64,000 nt of DNA. Source: Rotaria sordida (lineage: Eukaryota > Rotifera > Eurotatoria > Philodinida > Philodinidae). A model generated the notes under the pieces. The model was given only the letters and a program-made list of their open reading frames with translations. It made no database searches and was not told where the DNA came from. Position 1 is the first letter of the stretch. Each line of letters begins with the position of its first letter. The DNA is taken from contig CAJNOL010000392.1 of assembly GCA_905250125.1 (NCBI GenBank), positions 83,026 through 147,025 on the forward strand, in the 5' to 3' direction. Position numbers and translations under genes: made by a program. Of this stretch, positions 24,985 through 37,504 are shown piece by piece.

Positions 24985-25312
24985 TTACCTTGCGGTATGA
25001 GGTGTTGTCCAGTAGCAGACTCAGTTATCCTATATCTTTTCTGCAACTAATACTAGCTGTAGCTTTGGAAAGAAGGTCTGTCCGACGCACAATTCTTGGG
25101 TTCAATTGCTTGAGCTTCCTATACGTAGTAGCCACAAGCCCAGGCATATGGCACATCGTAGTTAGCAGGCTATCGAACGAGTGAGCCGAGACAAATAGTC
25201 GTTAGTAACTTATCCACGGTCATTTCATGACTGCCAATACCGAGATTTGAACACAGTGCCTAGTGAATACTTGTCGAACAACGCAGCTACTCAATCGTGG
25301 CCATCCGGCTCC
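24985..25312 (-). mobile_element. Putative tRNA-derived SINE
   Basis: Read on the minus strand, the 5' part looks like a degraded tRNA: an A-box-like TAGCTGCGTTG (plus-strand 25279-25289) lies about 35 bases before GTTCAAATC (plus 25244-25252), a good match to the pol III B box. The following ~230 bases are unrelated to a tRNA and have clearly higher GC than the flanks. This head-plus-body layout is that of a SINE. The 3' end is not defined and no target duplication was found. Confidence 0.45.
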
Positions 25313-26016
25313 AGAAATCTATGGGTAAACAACTTAAAATTTTCATCAAATCCCGTCAAATCTTAGAACGTTTTAGATACTAGACGAAATCTAGTACCAG
25401 TGACGGATAGAGCGAAGAAAATTGATCATAAACGACACAAAGATTTGGTGGGATTTCCAAAGTTTTCATACCGAAAATTTACAATCTTTATACAGATAAA
25501 ATAGGATTGGGTGCATCCCTACTCCTTAAGACAAAATTTTAAGTAATCGCATGTATCTTGCGCACACAAAGATATTCACAAATTCAATCAGTTTTAATTT
25601 TTCTATGTAATATTTTACATATCCATTTATTCGCTTGCAAAATTCTCAATATCAGATTTTGATTCGTAATATAACACTTATCCTAGATTACATAATATCT
25701 TTGAACACGTAGCTGTGACTAATTGATCGTAACAAAAATTTTCAGAACTGGAGTTAAGAAAAAGATTCGACTTCGCAGATTTCTGCTATACACATATATT
25801 TGAATTATTTCATTTTCCAAATGATAGACCACAAAGAGATACTATAATTTAAAATTTTATTCATTGACTTTTAGAAGAAATAAGAAAAACAAAACATCAC
25901 TCTTTCAAAGACAATGAACCATTTCTTATAACTTTAATATCAACACTTTAAAATTCTTATTAAAAATTATTTGAGTTGTTTGATATTGCTGAAAGTAATA
26001 TCTGATTTTTGCGATG

Positions 26017-27463
26017 TATATGGGTGTTTCAATGGGATGTCGCCAGTCAATCGGGTGACCACGTCCAAATTCAGTGAAACTTTCAGGATTTGTAGAGTTT
26101 TTTACGCTGATTATTTTGGTTATAAAATTTTTATATTTGGTCGCTATTTTTAGAGAGATACAGGTCAAATACAATTGATGCATTTTATGTTTTTTTTTCA
26201 ATCAATTCAAATCACATTTTTATCGAAAAACCGATCATAGTCCATGATTATCTATTCAGATTTTAAAACCAATTACATATTTGGATTTCTCTTGAAAAAC
26301 TACACCAGAATCCTTAGAAATCTAAAAACTTTTCACGCATTTTTATACTGCTCACTGATTCACAATGTAGAGGAACAGTCTATGAAAAATTCGATCAGAA
26401 AGTTGGAATAAACGAGGATAGTGGCCTTGCCAGTTTGAGAGAGCAGAACTTGCTCTACAACATCCACTAATTAGTTTTCTCCTCGACCTTGATTATGAAA
26501 TAAACAACTGTCAGAACTATTTTAGGTTACAATTTTTCATCAAATTCTAGTGAATATATCGGTGAGATCTAATTAGATGGCTTGTTAACCACTTCAAAAT
26601 TCACTGAGATTTGAAAGAATATGTTCATCTGATCATTTTGGTATTAAATTATCTAATGTTCGACTCTAATATACACAGGTTTCTAGCTTAAATAAATAAT
26701 ATGACGCTATTCCCTTCTTTTCATAAAAAATGCATTGCTTTTTTTTAATGCATAATACTTAAAACGATATTATATATACTGATATTATTTGACTTGTTTT
26801 TTTTGTGAAAATAGAGTCGAACATTAGATAATTTAGTAGCAAAATGATCAGATGAACATGTTCTTTCAAATCTCAGTGAATTTTAAAGTGGTTAACAAGC
26901 CATCTGATTAGATCTCACCGATATATTCACTAGAATTTAATGAAAAATTGTAACCTAAAATAGTTTTGACAGTTGTTTATTTCATAACCAAGGTCGGGGA
27001 GAAAACTAATTAGTGGATGTTGTAGAGCAAGTTCTGCTCTATCGAATTGGCAAGGCCCCCATTTTCGTTTATTCCAACTTTCTGATCGAATTTTTCATAG
27101 GCTGTTCCTCTACATTGTGAATCAGTGAGCAGTATAAAAATGCGTGAAAAGTTTTTAGATTTCTAAGGATTCTGATGCAGTTTTTCAAGAGAAATCCAAA
27201 TATGTAATTGGTTTTAAAATCTGAATAGATAATCATGGACTATGATCGGTTTTTCGATAAAAATGTGATTTGAATTGATTGAAAAAAAACATAAAATGCA
27301 TCAATCGTATTTGACCTGTATCTCTCTAAAAGTAGCGACCACATATAAAAATTTTATAACCAAAATAATCAGCGTAAAAAACTCTACAAATCCTGAAAGT
27401 TTCACTGAATTTGGACGTGGTCACCGGATCGACTGGCGACATCCCATGGAAACGCTCATATAT
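26017..27463. mobile_element. Large fold-back element with about 650-base arms
   Basis: The left arm (26017-26670) and right arm (26812-27463) are reverse complements with roughly one mismatch in ten to twenty bases, centred at 26740; for example GGTGAGATC at 26561 pairs with GATCTCACC at 26911. The outermost matched bases are TATATGGGTG/CGCTCATATA. The arms contain mirror-image open frames that share the peptide ESFTEFGRGH, but the rest looks non-coding. No transposase is visible in the 140-base spacer. Confidence 0.85.
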
Positions 27464-30060
27464 TGATTAAGAATTCTTTTGTTCCTTTGATCCTGAGAGT
27501 ATATGATCGAACAATTCATCTTCTTCAATACTTAACTGAATTTATTGGTTTTAATTTTTTAATACCATGAATTGAGATTTCCCATGAGGACCTTTAAAGA
27601 CAACAGAATGAGCTATTTTAACTTAAGTCATTTTTTTTCGGGTAGGTAACGACGATTGACTGCCAACAAAATGAAGTCTATAATTGTTTCATAGAGCATG
27701 AAAATACTAGAGAAAAAGCGTTCCTATTTTGTTTTTGTCAACAACTGTATATTAAAAAATTATATTTTACCATAATAAAATGATAATTATGAATCATTGT
27801 CTGCTCCATATAACAGGATGTTCATTGTCATAACTCAAAAATATCTTTGCATAAAATTTCAAATAACAATGGAATCTATTTCATAAGAACTCTATAACAA
27901 TTCAAAAGAGATAAACTGAGGATGTTTAGAACTATGTGTTTCTAATGCTCCATTTATTACCTTATTGCAAAGTCATCAATGTTATATCAAAATTTATCCA
28001 AAAATTTATATGAATGAAACTGTGTGTAAATGATGTCATAAATATAGAGATCGATAGTCTTCGTTCTCAATACGGTGAGTAATCAAATCTAGAACAGTTT
28101 GCCACTATTCATTATAATCAATAGAGCTCATTCAAATTCTTTTCTTATAGAATTTTCATAATAATTCATGATTTTTTACGATTTCTCACTATTTTTGGAT
28201 ATTCACAGTTGGTAAAGTCGAGAGAATATTTTAGTAATAGATGCATGACTGAAACAATTCATCTATTGGAATATAAGATTGCACACATGTATAACAGATA
28301 TTAAATAGTAGTGAGCTTATTTAGCTTCAATGATTTTTTCTACACTACCTGTCGCACTTTGAAAATAAGTACATATTCAAATGATCTGCTTAAAATGTGA
28401 GATTGTTCTAATTTGTTTAAATACATATAAAAAAAAAACAAATTGATTTAAGAAATTTTAAGTCATGCTTTTCGTTTCAATAAATAAATATTAAAAAGAT
28501 TCGTTCAAACATACATCAGATGAATATAGACGATCAGTCAATTATTCAGTATAATTTGCGTTGCTAGTAAGATATAAATCTCAATTCTACCGATCATTTA
28601 TCAAAGAAAAATATTACCTTCAACAGTAATCATTTCCATCCGTTATTTTTCCTTTCATTCGCTAATGTTTGCCATTCATCAATAGTTCAGCAAAATTCAT
28701 TATGTCTTTTTAGATTTAACGTGATTTTATTTCTCATCATTCATCAAGAAGACAAGCATAAAATCATATAAGGAGTAAAACACCAAGAGAAACATTTGCA
28801 TTTCATCTATGTACAATCGTTTGTCTTCTTTTTACAGCTTGATGTTCAAACATAAGAATTATTATCATAAGATGAGTGTATTCAAGTGCTTTGAATGTCT
28901 ATTTCGAATTAGTTTTTGATTGAAAAAAAAAATCTATCATTGTAATGAAGTGAAACTACATGCCCTCTCTAATTGTCCACATTTATTATCGCTTCTCATG
29001 ATAGTGATAAGTATTTCTATCATCTATCGAGATTTGTTTTTGAAAATTAATGTTATTAATTCACTTGTCTTGACCATTAATCATCGAACATCGATATTAC
29101 AGAACACATAAAAACTGTGAATAATTATTTACTGATTAAGGTTTCCTTATTTCTATTAACTAAGCACAACTAATTTTTATTTCAGTATGTAAATATATGC
29201 TATGTCCTCAGAAATTGGTAATCAATCAAGATATATCGAAATAATAATCATGAACTGAAACACCCAATAAATCTGCTTTTTTCGATAGTTTTTTTGTGAT
29301 AAATCGGGATTTTATGATCGATGACTATCGTTCATTGCATGCATAATAGAAGTGATTTTGTTCTTGTAAACTCGATTTCTACTATTTTACTAAGTTCCTA
29401 TTACTAATTTGTATTAACGGGTAATTTTATTGAAAAACTGAGTGCTGGCGGTGTATGTAGGTGTGGTTGTTGACTAACAGAAGAGCTGTACCCATATCCA
29501 CATTCTTCATTGATTAGTTATACAGAAAGCACGAGACAAGTAGAAAAATTGTTGTGAATTCTATTTAATTTCTCTTTTGTGTGTCTCATATTCCAGTTAA
29601 TCACTAAATGAAAAAGCGAATGAGCATGTGTTAGAGAGTGTATACATCATTATTGATTTAAATTCTACAAATAAATCCCTTATACACCACAAGTGCAAAC
29701 TTATTTGAGCATTGGCAATGGTGAACTGGAGCTTGTCTAGACATTCGAATCATGCTGAATGTTATGACATCAGATACAAGACTAAAAAGATAAAAAGTAG
29801 TTAAGTGAAACTCCACATATTTGCCTTTTCTATTCTGATCCTTTTTTTTCTCTTCAAACATCGCAAAAGATAAAGTACTACTCTAGTTTTGTCATATCGC
29901 CACTCTCATCCTCAAGATGTTTTATCTGTCAGACTAAGTCTATGAATATTAATAGAACATAGAATAAGAAAATTAATTTCAGATATTAATTCATTATTTC
30001 CACTCAATAAAGAGTAGGAGTATCGGTATTCACTTCGCCATTTCCAGAATCGACTCCCAA

Positions 30061-30269
30061 CTAGAACTTATCGAATCCAGAGATTCTTGGACTCGATGGG
30101 TCTTACCCACAAAAAATCAATTAGATCCGAATCCAACAACTTTGCTTGGTCTGATTCCAGTCCCAGTCCCGTTTCGAGTCCAAAAACTTGTAGCGGCCGA
30201 ATTCGGATTCAACAAATTTTAATGAGTTGGGTCTGGATCCAAAATTCTTGGATCCGATGAGCTCTACTC
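30061..30269. repeat. Two adjacent copies of the dispersed palindromic repeat
   Basis: The first copy (30061-30109) runs CTAGAACTTATCGAATCC to GGACTCGATGGGTCTTAC. A longer degenerate stretch follows with repeats of GGATCC/GAATCC and ends CCGATGAGCTCTAC. The motif is shared with copies at 14203, 15617 and 45306. Confidence 0.6.
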
Positions 30270-31060
30270 TGAACACCCTACGGAATGATTATTATTTGAC
30301 TTCGTGAAAACTTTTTTCAAAATTTCTGTGCCCCTTCCCCAAGATGATCAAGGTGGGGAAAAAATAACATCGGTGTGCGACTACTATGCATAAATATTTT
30401 TAATATTGTTTTGTTTAAACATTGAAATATATGGTATCTTTAATTTAAAAAATTCCATAGTAAAAATTTCTCAAAAGATATTTAAATTTTCATATCTATC
30501 TAATGATTTAACGGTTTCGGTTTCCAAACCGACTCCGCGAATTTACACCCGGACCCATACTTCCGACTGGATTGGCTGCTGGGCATCTGATCCGATTGCA
30601 GAACACTACACCATAGCCTATGACTGATTCTGTTATTCACTGCTGAGATTTTATTTGAAAATATTTCTTTTTCTAAATAATTGATCTATGCTGAATAATT
30701 TGTAGAAGTTTGAAAATGTTTGAGCTTTTCATAGGTCAATTTTTCTATAAACTAAAATTTCCTTTATTGATATCATTAACTGAAAACATTAAATCAATAA
30801 AATAGCGACATCTTCATGTTCATGTTTTTATTCTTATAAACCTTTATCCAATGAAAAAAATGCCTGTCTATTGACGTCTTTGTGCTTATGTATGCGTATA
30901 CGTTGAACTCAACAGATATATTGAATCTAATTCAATACTGTAATAATTGATATTTATTTGAAATTTGACTAGTCTCGTATGTTAGAGGTATTTATCTAAA
31001 AAATAAATTAGAATTTGATATATATAATTTATAACTATATTTATCTAGACAGATTCCAAT

Positions 31061-33039
31061 ATGGCTTCAGCCAAGAAATCATCAAATACACCAAATCCAT
31101 TAATAAAAACATATGGTGAACGTCCAGTACCATTTCAATTTCCTGGTAGTCAAGAAAAAATGTATATTGGATCCGAAGTAAGTTATTAATTTTATTATTT
31201 ATTCGTTAAAGATTATCATTATTTCTAGGTTGGTAATTATTTACGTTTATTTCGTGGAACACTTTATAAAAAATATCCATCATTGTGGCGTCGTATGATT
31301 ACATTAGAAGAACGAAAATGGTTAATTGAATTAGGTTGTTCTGAATCATCATTACCAACAAATTTGACATTATTACGTGCAACTGAAGTTGATGAAATAT
31401 TGAATGGTGATGATGAAAAATATCGAGCATTAACTTTAAATAGTGAATCATCGACAACACGAGGGTAAGAAAAGTTTGTTTGTTTTGTTTTTTGTCATAT
31501 TTCTATTTATATGACAATAATTCTTAGAGATAAATCTAAACGATCAGCATGGGTACCAACATTTCCTACTAATTCTCATCATCTTGATGCTGTACCAGCA
31601 GCAACACCAATTAATCGAAATCGAACAACTACGAAAAAAAAAACTTTTCCTTTATGGTATGAAACTGTTTTTTATTACTTAATTATTTTTAGATTTACAA
31701 GTTATTTTATATATATATATATATATATAGCTTTGATTATACGGATACATCATCGGCACTTGAAAATGCTCAACAATTTGAAGATCTTGTTCCAATTCGA
31801 CTTGATATGGAAATTGAAGGACAAAAATTACGAGATACATTTACATGGAATAAAAATGGTGAATATAAAAAATAAAGAACAAAATAAAATGCAAGACATT
31901 TTTTGATTTTTATTTCATATAGAACAATTAATTACACCGGAAATGTTTGCCGAAATTCTTTGTGATGATCTAGATCTGAATACAATGGCATTTGTACCTG
32001 CTATTGCACAAGCCATAAGACAACAGTTGGAATCACATCATAATGATGTTTTAGAAGATAATAGTGATCAACGAATTACAATCAAAGTAATAAGATTAAT
32101 GAGGAAACATTCTCAAGTGTCAAATCGTATTTGAGTCAAGACTATATACATTATATAGATCATAATAAGTAATGAATACTCTGAAAAAAATTCGAACTAT
32201 TAGCTTACTGCTGCTGAGATATTACGTGTTTGCAGTATTCTTTAGCACAATACCGTAGTCCAGAGATTGAACCGGTTGGAGTAGATCAAATCGACCAGTA
32301 ACTGGCATAGATCCCATATCTGATTTATGTTACATCAACATTGAGAACTAGTAAAAAAAAACATGAGCTCTACAAAAATCTCAGTTCGAATAGGACTCTT
32401 TATAAATTTGATTGAATTGAATTTTTTGATCTTATGAAACAATTGAACTTTTAAATCATTTGACTAATTCATACGCCTTATCTTTTATATCTAATTTGCT
32501 ATGTTTTTATTTTTAGCTGAATATTCATGTTGGAAATGTAAGCTTAGTCGATCAATTCGAATGGGACATGTCCGATAAACAGAATAGTCCAGAAGAATTT
32601 GCTCGCGTATTAGCATCCGAATTAGGTAAGAATTTTTCAAAGCAAAAAACCCAATCAACATATGAAGACATATATATATAGGACTTGGTGGCGAATTTGT
32701 TACAGCAATAGCATATAGTATTCGTGGACAACTTAGTTGGCATCATAAAACCTTTTCCTATAGGTAAAAAATAAAAATCTGCTAATTTTCATAGATTTAT
32801 TTTTTTTTATAGTGAAACACCAATGCCAACTGTTGATGTTGCTACGCGAACAAATCATGATGCTGAACAATATTGTCCATTCCTAGAAACACTTACAGAT
32901 GCCGAAATGGATAAAAAGATTCGTGATCAAGATCGTAATACAAGGTAGAAATTTATTTTTTGAAAAGGAAAATTTATTTTTTTTAAATCTTATTTTTAGA
33001 CGTATTCGTCGTTTGGCTAATACTGGTTCAGCTTGGTAG
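31061..33039 (+). CDS. SMARCB1: SWI/SNF core subunit SMARCB1 (SNF5/INI1)
   Basis: Nine exons: 31061-31177, 31229-31464, 31528-31656, 31731-31858, 31923-32086, 32517-32625, 32682-32763, 32813-32944, 33000-33039; 378 residues against 385 in human. An N-terminal winged-helix-like domain (about 10-110; [27 protein letters not shown]) is followed by a variable linker. SNF5 repeat 1 (about 180-250) has [28 protein letters not shown] and [12 protein letters not shown]. Repeat 2 (259-325) has [18 protein letters not shown], and [17 protein letters not shown]. The C-terminal helix [18 protein letters not shown] (about 350-367), which in the family contacts the nucleosome acidic patch, is intact. It is a nuclear subunit of BAF/PBAF chromatin remodellers. 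An AATAAA lies at 33105. Confidence 0.96.
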
Positions 33040-33165
33040 ACATAATTGTATCTAACATTTTTTTTTGCTGTTGTTAGTTTGTCATTGTCAATTTTTTTTC
33101 TGTGAATAAAAACTAAATAAAAATATAGTTGTTAATGAAAAAAAATTTTATTATTTAACAGACAG

Positions 33166-33273
33166 TCAATTCTTGCAGAGGTCGATACATTCATTAAAAT
33201 GCTTTTCATCTCTGGCTTTATCTTTAATAAAATTCTTCTCTCCACGAGATTTTTCATCAACAATTGAATTCAT
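33166..33273 (-). other. Short coding-like open frame, unrecognised
   Basis: A 35-residue frame rich in Lys, Glu and Asp (for example EKSRGEKNFIKDKARDEKHF), preceded on its strand by TTTTGTCATCAG, an acceptor-like sequence. It could be a last exon or a remnant; no family is recognised and no upstream exon was found. Confidence 0.2.
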
Positions 33274-33350
33274 CTTCTGATGACAAAAGCAAGTTTGTTG
33301 TTTTCTCGTTGTGAATTTGATTGTCACATTTCATGTAGATCTCCTAAACA

Positions 33351-33637
33351 ATGTCAATAATTACAAATGCAGCATTTGTTTCGTCTAAAGAAAATTCTTT
33401 TCACGAGAAAACGTAAGTCAAATCTTTCCGGCATAATAAATGAGATCAAGAATTGTAATGACAAAAAATGAATCGCAAATAGATTGCAGAGGAAATGCAT
33501 TGATCAACGAGAACGACTTTATTATCGACGTTACACAGTTGAAGTCTTTGGGAGACACATCAATCCTTTGTCGAAATGATCGAGTAACACTACGAATTAA
33601 TTCTGTTTTTTCACTTATAATGGCTATAGTACATTAG
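33351..33637 (+). other. Possible two-exon small gene, unrecognised
   Basis: ATG at 33351 opens 62 bases to the donor AAAAC|GTAAGT (after 33412). An acceptor TTGCAG ending at 33490 restores the frame and continues to the stop at 33637, giving about 70 residues. The composition is ordinary for coding DNA but nothing is recognised, so chance is a fair alternative. Confidence 0.15.
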
Positions 33638-33952
33638 TTTAGATATTTTCAGATAAACGACGATGTCATTTATAGAATATGATCAACTGGCAACGGTTTA
33701 TTTTACGGATTGACTTGGGTGGCGATATAATCAATTTTATTCTCTTCTTCCTACACATGTTCTTTTGTTTTTGAAAATTCTTCCGATGATTCGAATTACC
33801 CTCTAATATCACCTTCCGTGTCTCCTGTAATGTCACACCGGTTTCAAGATAATGATGTTGTTTTCTCCTGAACTCACATCTAATATTCTTTCATTAAAAA
33901 TTTTCTTTTACACTTACAGGGTGTATAAAAATGTTTATCCAGAGGGTAATGC

Positions 33953-34310
33953 TGTGATTTTAAATAGAGTCAATAGCAAATTTTATACCAAATGAAAGCG
34001 CGTCAAAAATGGTATTGATCAGTATTAAATAGTAAGGGTTCTACAAAACTTCTTATATATCAAACATAACAAATTTCTAGAAATTTTTGCAGCATTACTT
34101 CTTAGGAAACCATCATTTTGATCAAATTTAGTTTTTGAATTGCCTCATGAAAGAAATTTTTTCGCACTAAAATAGCGAAAATTCCTAGAAATTTGTTATG
34201 TTCGATATAAAAAGATTAACAGAACTCTTACTATTTAATACTGATAAGTTCCATTTTTGATACGCTTTCATTTTGTATAAAATTTGCTATCGACTCTATT
34301 TAAAATCACA
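33953..34310. mobile_element. MITE-like inverted repeat with about 143-base arms
   Basis: Arms 33953-34095 and 34168-34310 pair as TGTGATTTTAAATAGAGTC with GACTCTATTTAAAATCACA, and CTAGAAATTT occurs in both arms near the centre. No open frame. Confidence 0.8.
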
Positions 34311-37300
34311 GTTTTTTCAAATATTAATCTCTCATATCATCAAATACTGATAATCGATTTGTTTTTTTCTGAAAAAAACGTCGAACAGTTTTCAAAAATA
34401 GTTTCAAGTAAAAATTCATTATCATTAAATCTTTATATGTGATAGCTGGTGCGTTCAAAAAAGTAGTCAGATCACCAAAGGAGTTCTTTTTTGGACAGGA
34501 AATAATTTCTAATGATACGACAATATCAACTTTTTTTAATGACAGTAAGAATAGAAAGAGCAACGATTCTGTTGAGATATCTTATTTGTATAATATCCTT
34601 CCTAAACATTAATAGAGAGCGAATAATGATGTTTTAGCGTCAATGGTGATGAAATAACATGACATATTTTGTTCGCGATCAGAATTCTTTTTTCGATTCC
34701 ATGATGATCTCTATTGTCAACTCATAAAATGAGCAGACGACCTTTCCAACCGAATAGAATTTGTCGTTCATTGGCAGGTATATGAATATAAATAAGATCA
34801 ATTACGAGCAATCGACCAGAAAACGGGCCTACTAATGGACCATGGAAAAAAGAAGTAATTGAACACATTAGAACTTAATTCTTATATATTTGACAATCGA
34901 CCGTCTCTGTAGTGAGAGAACTTGTAGACAATTTTGTCTCGCATTCAACCTTCACCAGCAATGAAAAATCCAGCTGTCTGTTGTCAAACAATTTTATTTA
35001 CTTATGGCAAGAAATAAGATAGAAAAAACCTAACAAAAACAAGACAGTGAAAGATATTTGACTAGCAGATATCAAAGAAAAACATTGCGAGAATGGACAA
35101 GTACGTTGTTCATTCAGCATTTGAATACTTGGCATATAAGAATAAGCTGTTGAATTTTGAAAAGTCAAAGTAATAGCAGTACATTAATATGAATGACTTC
35201 TGAACAATATGAGCTTGTTTAACAGCTCATCTGGATTAATCGATGGATCGTGATATCATTCAAATAATACAAGATCACCGAAAAATCAATTGAGACCAAA
35301 CGATTAATAAAATGATAAATATTAGATTTGTCTTTTTACCTGAGACAGCTTATGTACAGTTTTTTCATCGACTTAGTATATCGATTATTTTGATAGGAAA
35401 AATCACATAGAACATTACTGGCAAAATAGATTCTTAATATTGTCACCTCGAAAACAACGATTAGTTTTATCGTTATCACTTAGATTATTTTCGAATGTCA
35501 CTTAAAACAATCGATTATAATGTTCTATATCTATTGCCAATTTAATCGAAGATCAGATTATTTTGATTTGTTTTTTTTTGTTCATTTTATTTAATTTATG
35601 GAAACCGAGTAAATTGCATTCAATTTATTTCGATCAAAATGAAAGTCATAGCCAATCTCTAATCAAATCTCATTAATAGCCATTAGGGTTCTTTGTGTGG
35701 GATATTTAATAATCTTTGTCATTGATTGTCTCTCGTTTAAATATGATAATTCTCGTCCGACAGAAGTTAATATTGTGCTCACATTTTCCAACTGAAAAAT
35801 TCAAACGTCAGCAGCCATGGACAATGAAAAGTTACTTACTTTATCCGAAATTAATCGTTGATAATTAAGCATTGATTCTTCATAATAATTGAATTTTCCA
35901 GGTCGGAAAAATATGATCTTAAACCATTGTATACTACAAAATATGTCAAGAATGATCATCGTATATTATCAACGCATACATAACGAATGCGATGAACGTA
36001 AAAGACTATGGTAAACGAACGCATTTTGTTGAAAATTAGTCGTAAGTCGGGTTGCACTTCTCCAACACATATATTTTTCGTTTTGAAGTCAGCAACAAAT
36101 ATAACATTAAGTATGAATATTTTGATTTCATTTTTATTTAGATTAATTCGAAACAGATATTTAAGAGTAAATGTTCATTTTAAAATAAAAAAATTATTTT
36201 TTTGTTTATTTAGATCGATTCAAACATCAAATTAAGTAGTGAGTAATTTTAAAAAAATATAATATAATTTCATATCTAAGGCGAGGCGGATAAAATCCGT
36301 CTATCTTGAGTGAGATGAATTATATGAATACAGCAACGCACGACCGTTGACGATTATCGTGATACGTGTCTTAGATTTTTCTCTTCATTTTCGTCGACGA
36401 CAACATGAACACTTTCCTGGAGATAGATCAATTTTTGTATGATTTCGTCGTCATCTTCTAATTTCTCTTAGATGAAATGTTCATACGATAAACTTTCCGT
36501 ATTTTGAAATGATATTTGACAAACTTAATCATTATTTAGATCAATGATAGAATTGATTTGAAACGTTGATGGTTTTGAAACCGTTTAATTGGTTAGTTCC
36601 ACTGGTTTTTTTATTAGAATTTGAAGATGATGATACGTTTTGCTTTACTCGATCCTATATCTTCATTTCAGTAAACATATTTTATAATAAATATTCTTTT
36701 CGTTATATTGAAGTTTCGATTTTCGAAGCTTCAAATTTTAATAGAATAACTTGATCGAAAACTTCATTGCTGTCTTGAATCATGATCAAATCATAAACAC
36801 TGTATTTTCTGAATTGTCTTTATGAAAATAAAGTATTCGGTCTTTTTTTAAGTTGGCAACGTTCGAACCTCCATTCATCATCATTCGCTTCGGATTGGTC
36901 AAATTCGAATTCATGAGTGACGTCACTGTTTTTCATTTTATTCGATTAATATTTGACAAAAAAGAGTCATCAGACATTCGAGTAGAAAGAAACGTACGTT
37001 TGCGCATGAATAATCTTTATACAGCCTGAAAGAAATTTTCAACATTTATAAATTGAGTTTCTTGGTATTGATTCAATTTGAATTTTGTTATTCGAAATAG
37101 TAGGTCAAATAATTTAGCAATATGTTCACTGAACTACTAGATCAGAGTCTTGTTTTCAGCTAAGACTGATAATTAATCAGAAATTTAGAATGTAGGTTTC
37201 AGAAAAACTACTTGACTATTCCCACATAAATACAGGCTATAGTTGAGTTTGACCTTCACTTAGATTATTTTCGTTGTAAAAATTAATAAAATCAATCAAT

Positions 37301-37504
37301 CATTCTAAACATTTTCGTATTGGTTTATATTTTAATCCAATCATGGTCAAGGAGATATTTGTAGTATGATGACTAATAAATCTTAATTTGACTGTCTTTT
37401 TCTTCTTTCTCTTTGACGCCTGTGTTTTTTATCGGCAAGATCTGATGGTTCACCGATAGAACTACCTATTTCTTGATCATTTTTTTCTAATAACATATTC
37501 ATAG

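Larger units (their letters stand above)
24175..31060. other. Repeat-rich intergenic region with no recognised gene
   Basis: Almost 7 kb without a supported gene. It holds inverted repeats at 24597-24930 and 26017-27463, a tRNA-like SINE at about 24985-25312, and palindromic repeat copies at 30061-30269. The stretch 27470-30050 shows only AT-rich sequence without conserved frames. The SMARCB1 promoter should lie just before 31061. Confidence 0.6.
33040..37504. other. Intergenic region with no convincing gene
   Basis: Contains the SMARCB1 3' UTR, an inverted-repeat element at 33953-34310, and short coding-like stretches at 33166-33637 that could not be assembled into a known protein. The rest (34600-37400) has no frame with homology I recognise. 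The CLASP promoter must lie close to 37505. Confidence 0.5.

Noticed and set aside
25926-27466. Two similar small proteins encoded on opposite strands (91 and 63 residues)
   Set aside because: They are mirror images produced by the two arms of the fold-back element, with no start context or homology.
34324-34563. 79-residue minus-strand frame after the 33953 element
   Set aside because: Rich in Phe, Leu and Lys as expected from random AT-rich DNA; no homology, no splice context.
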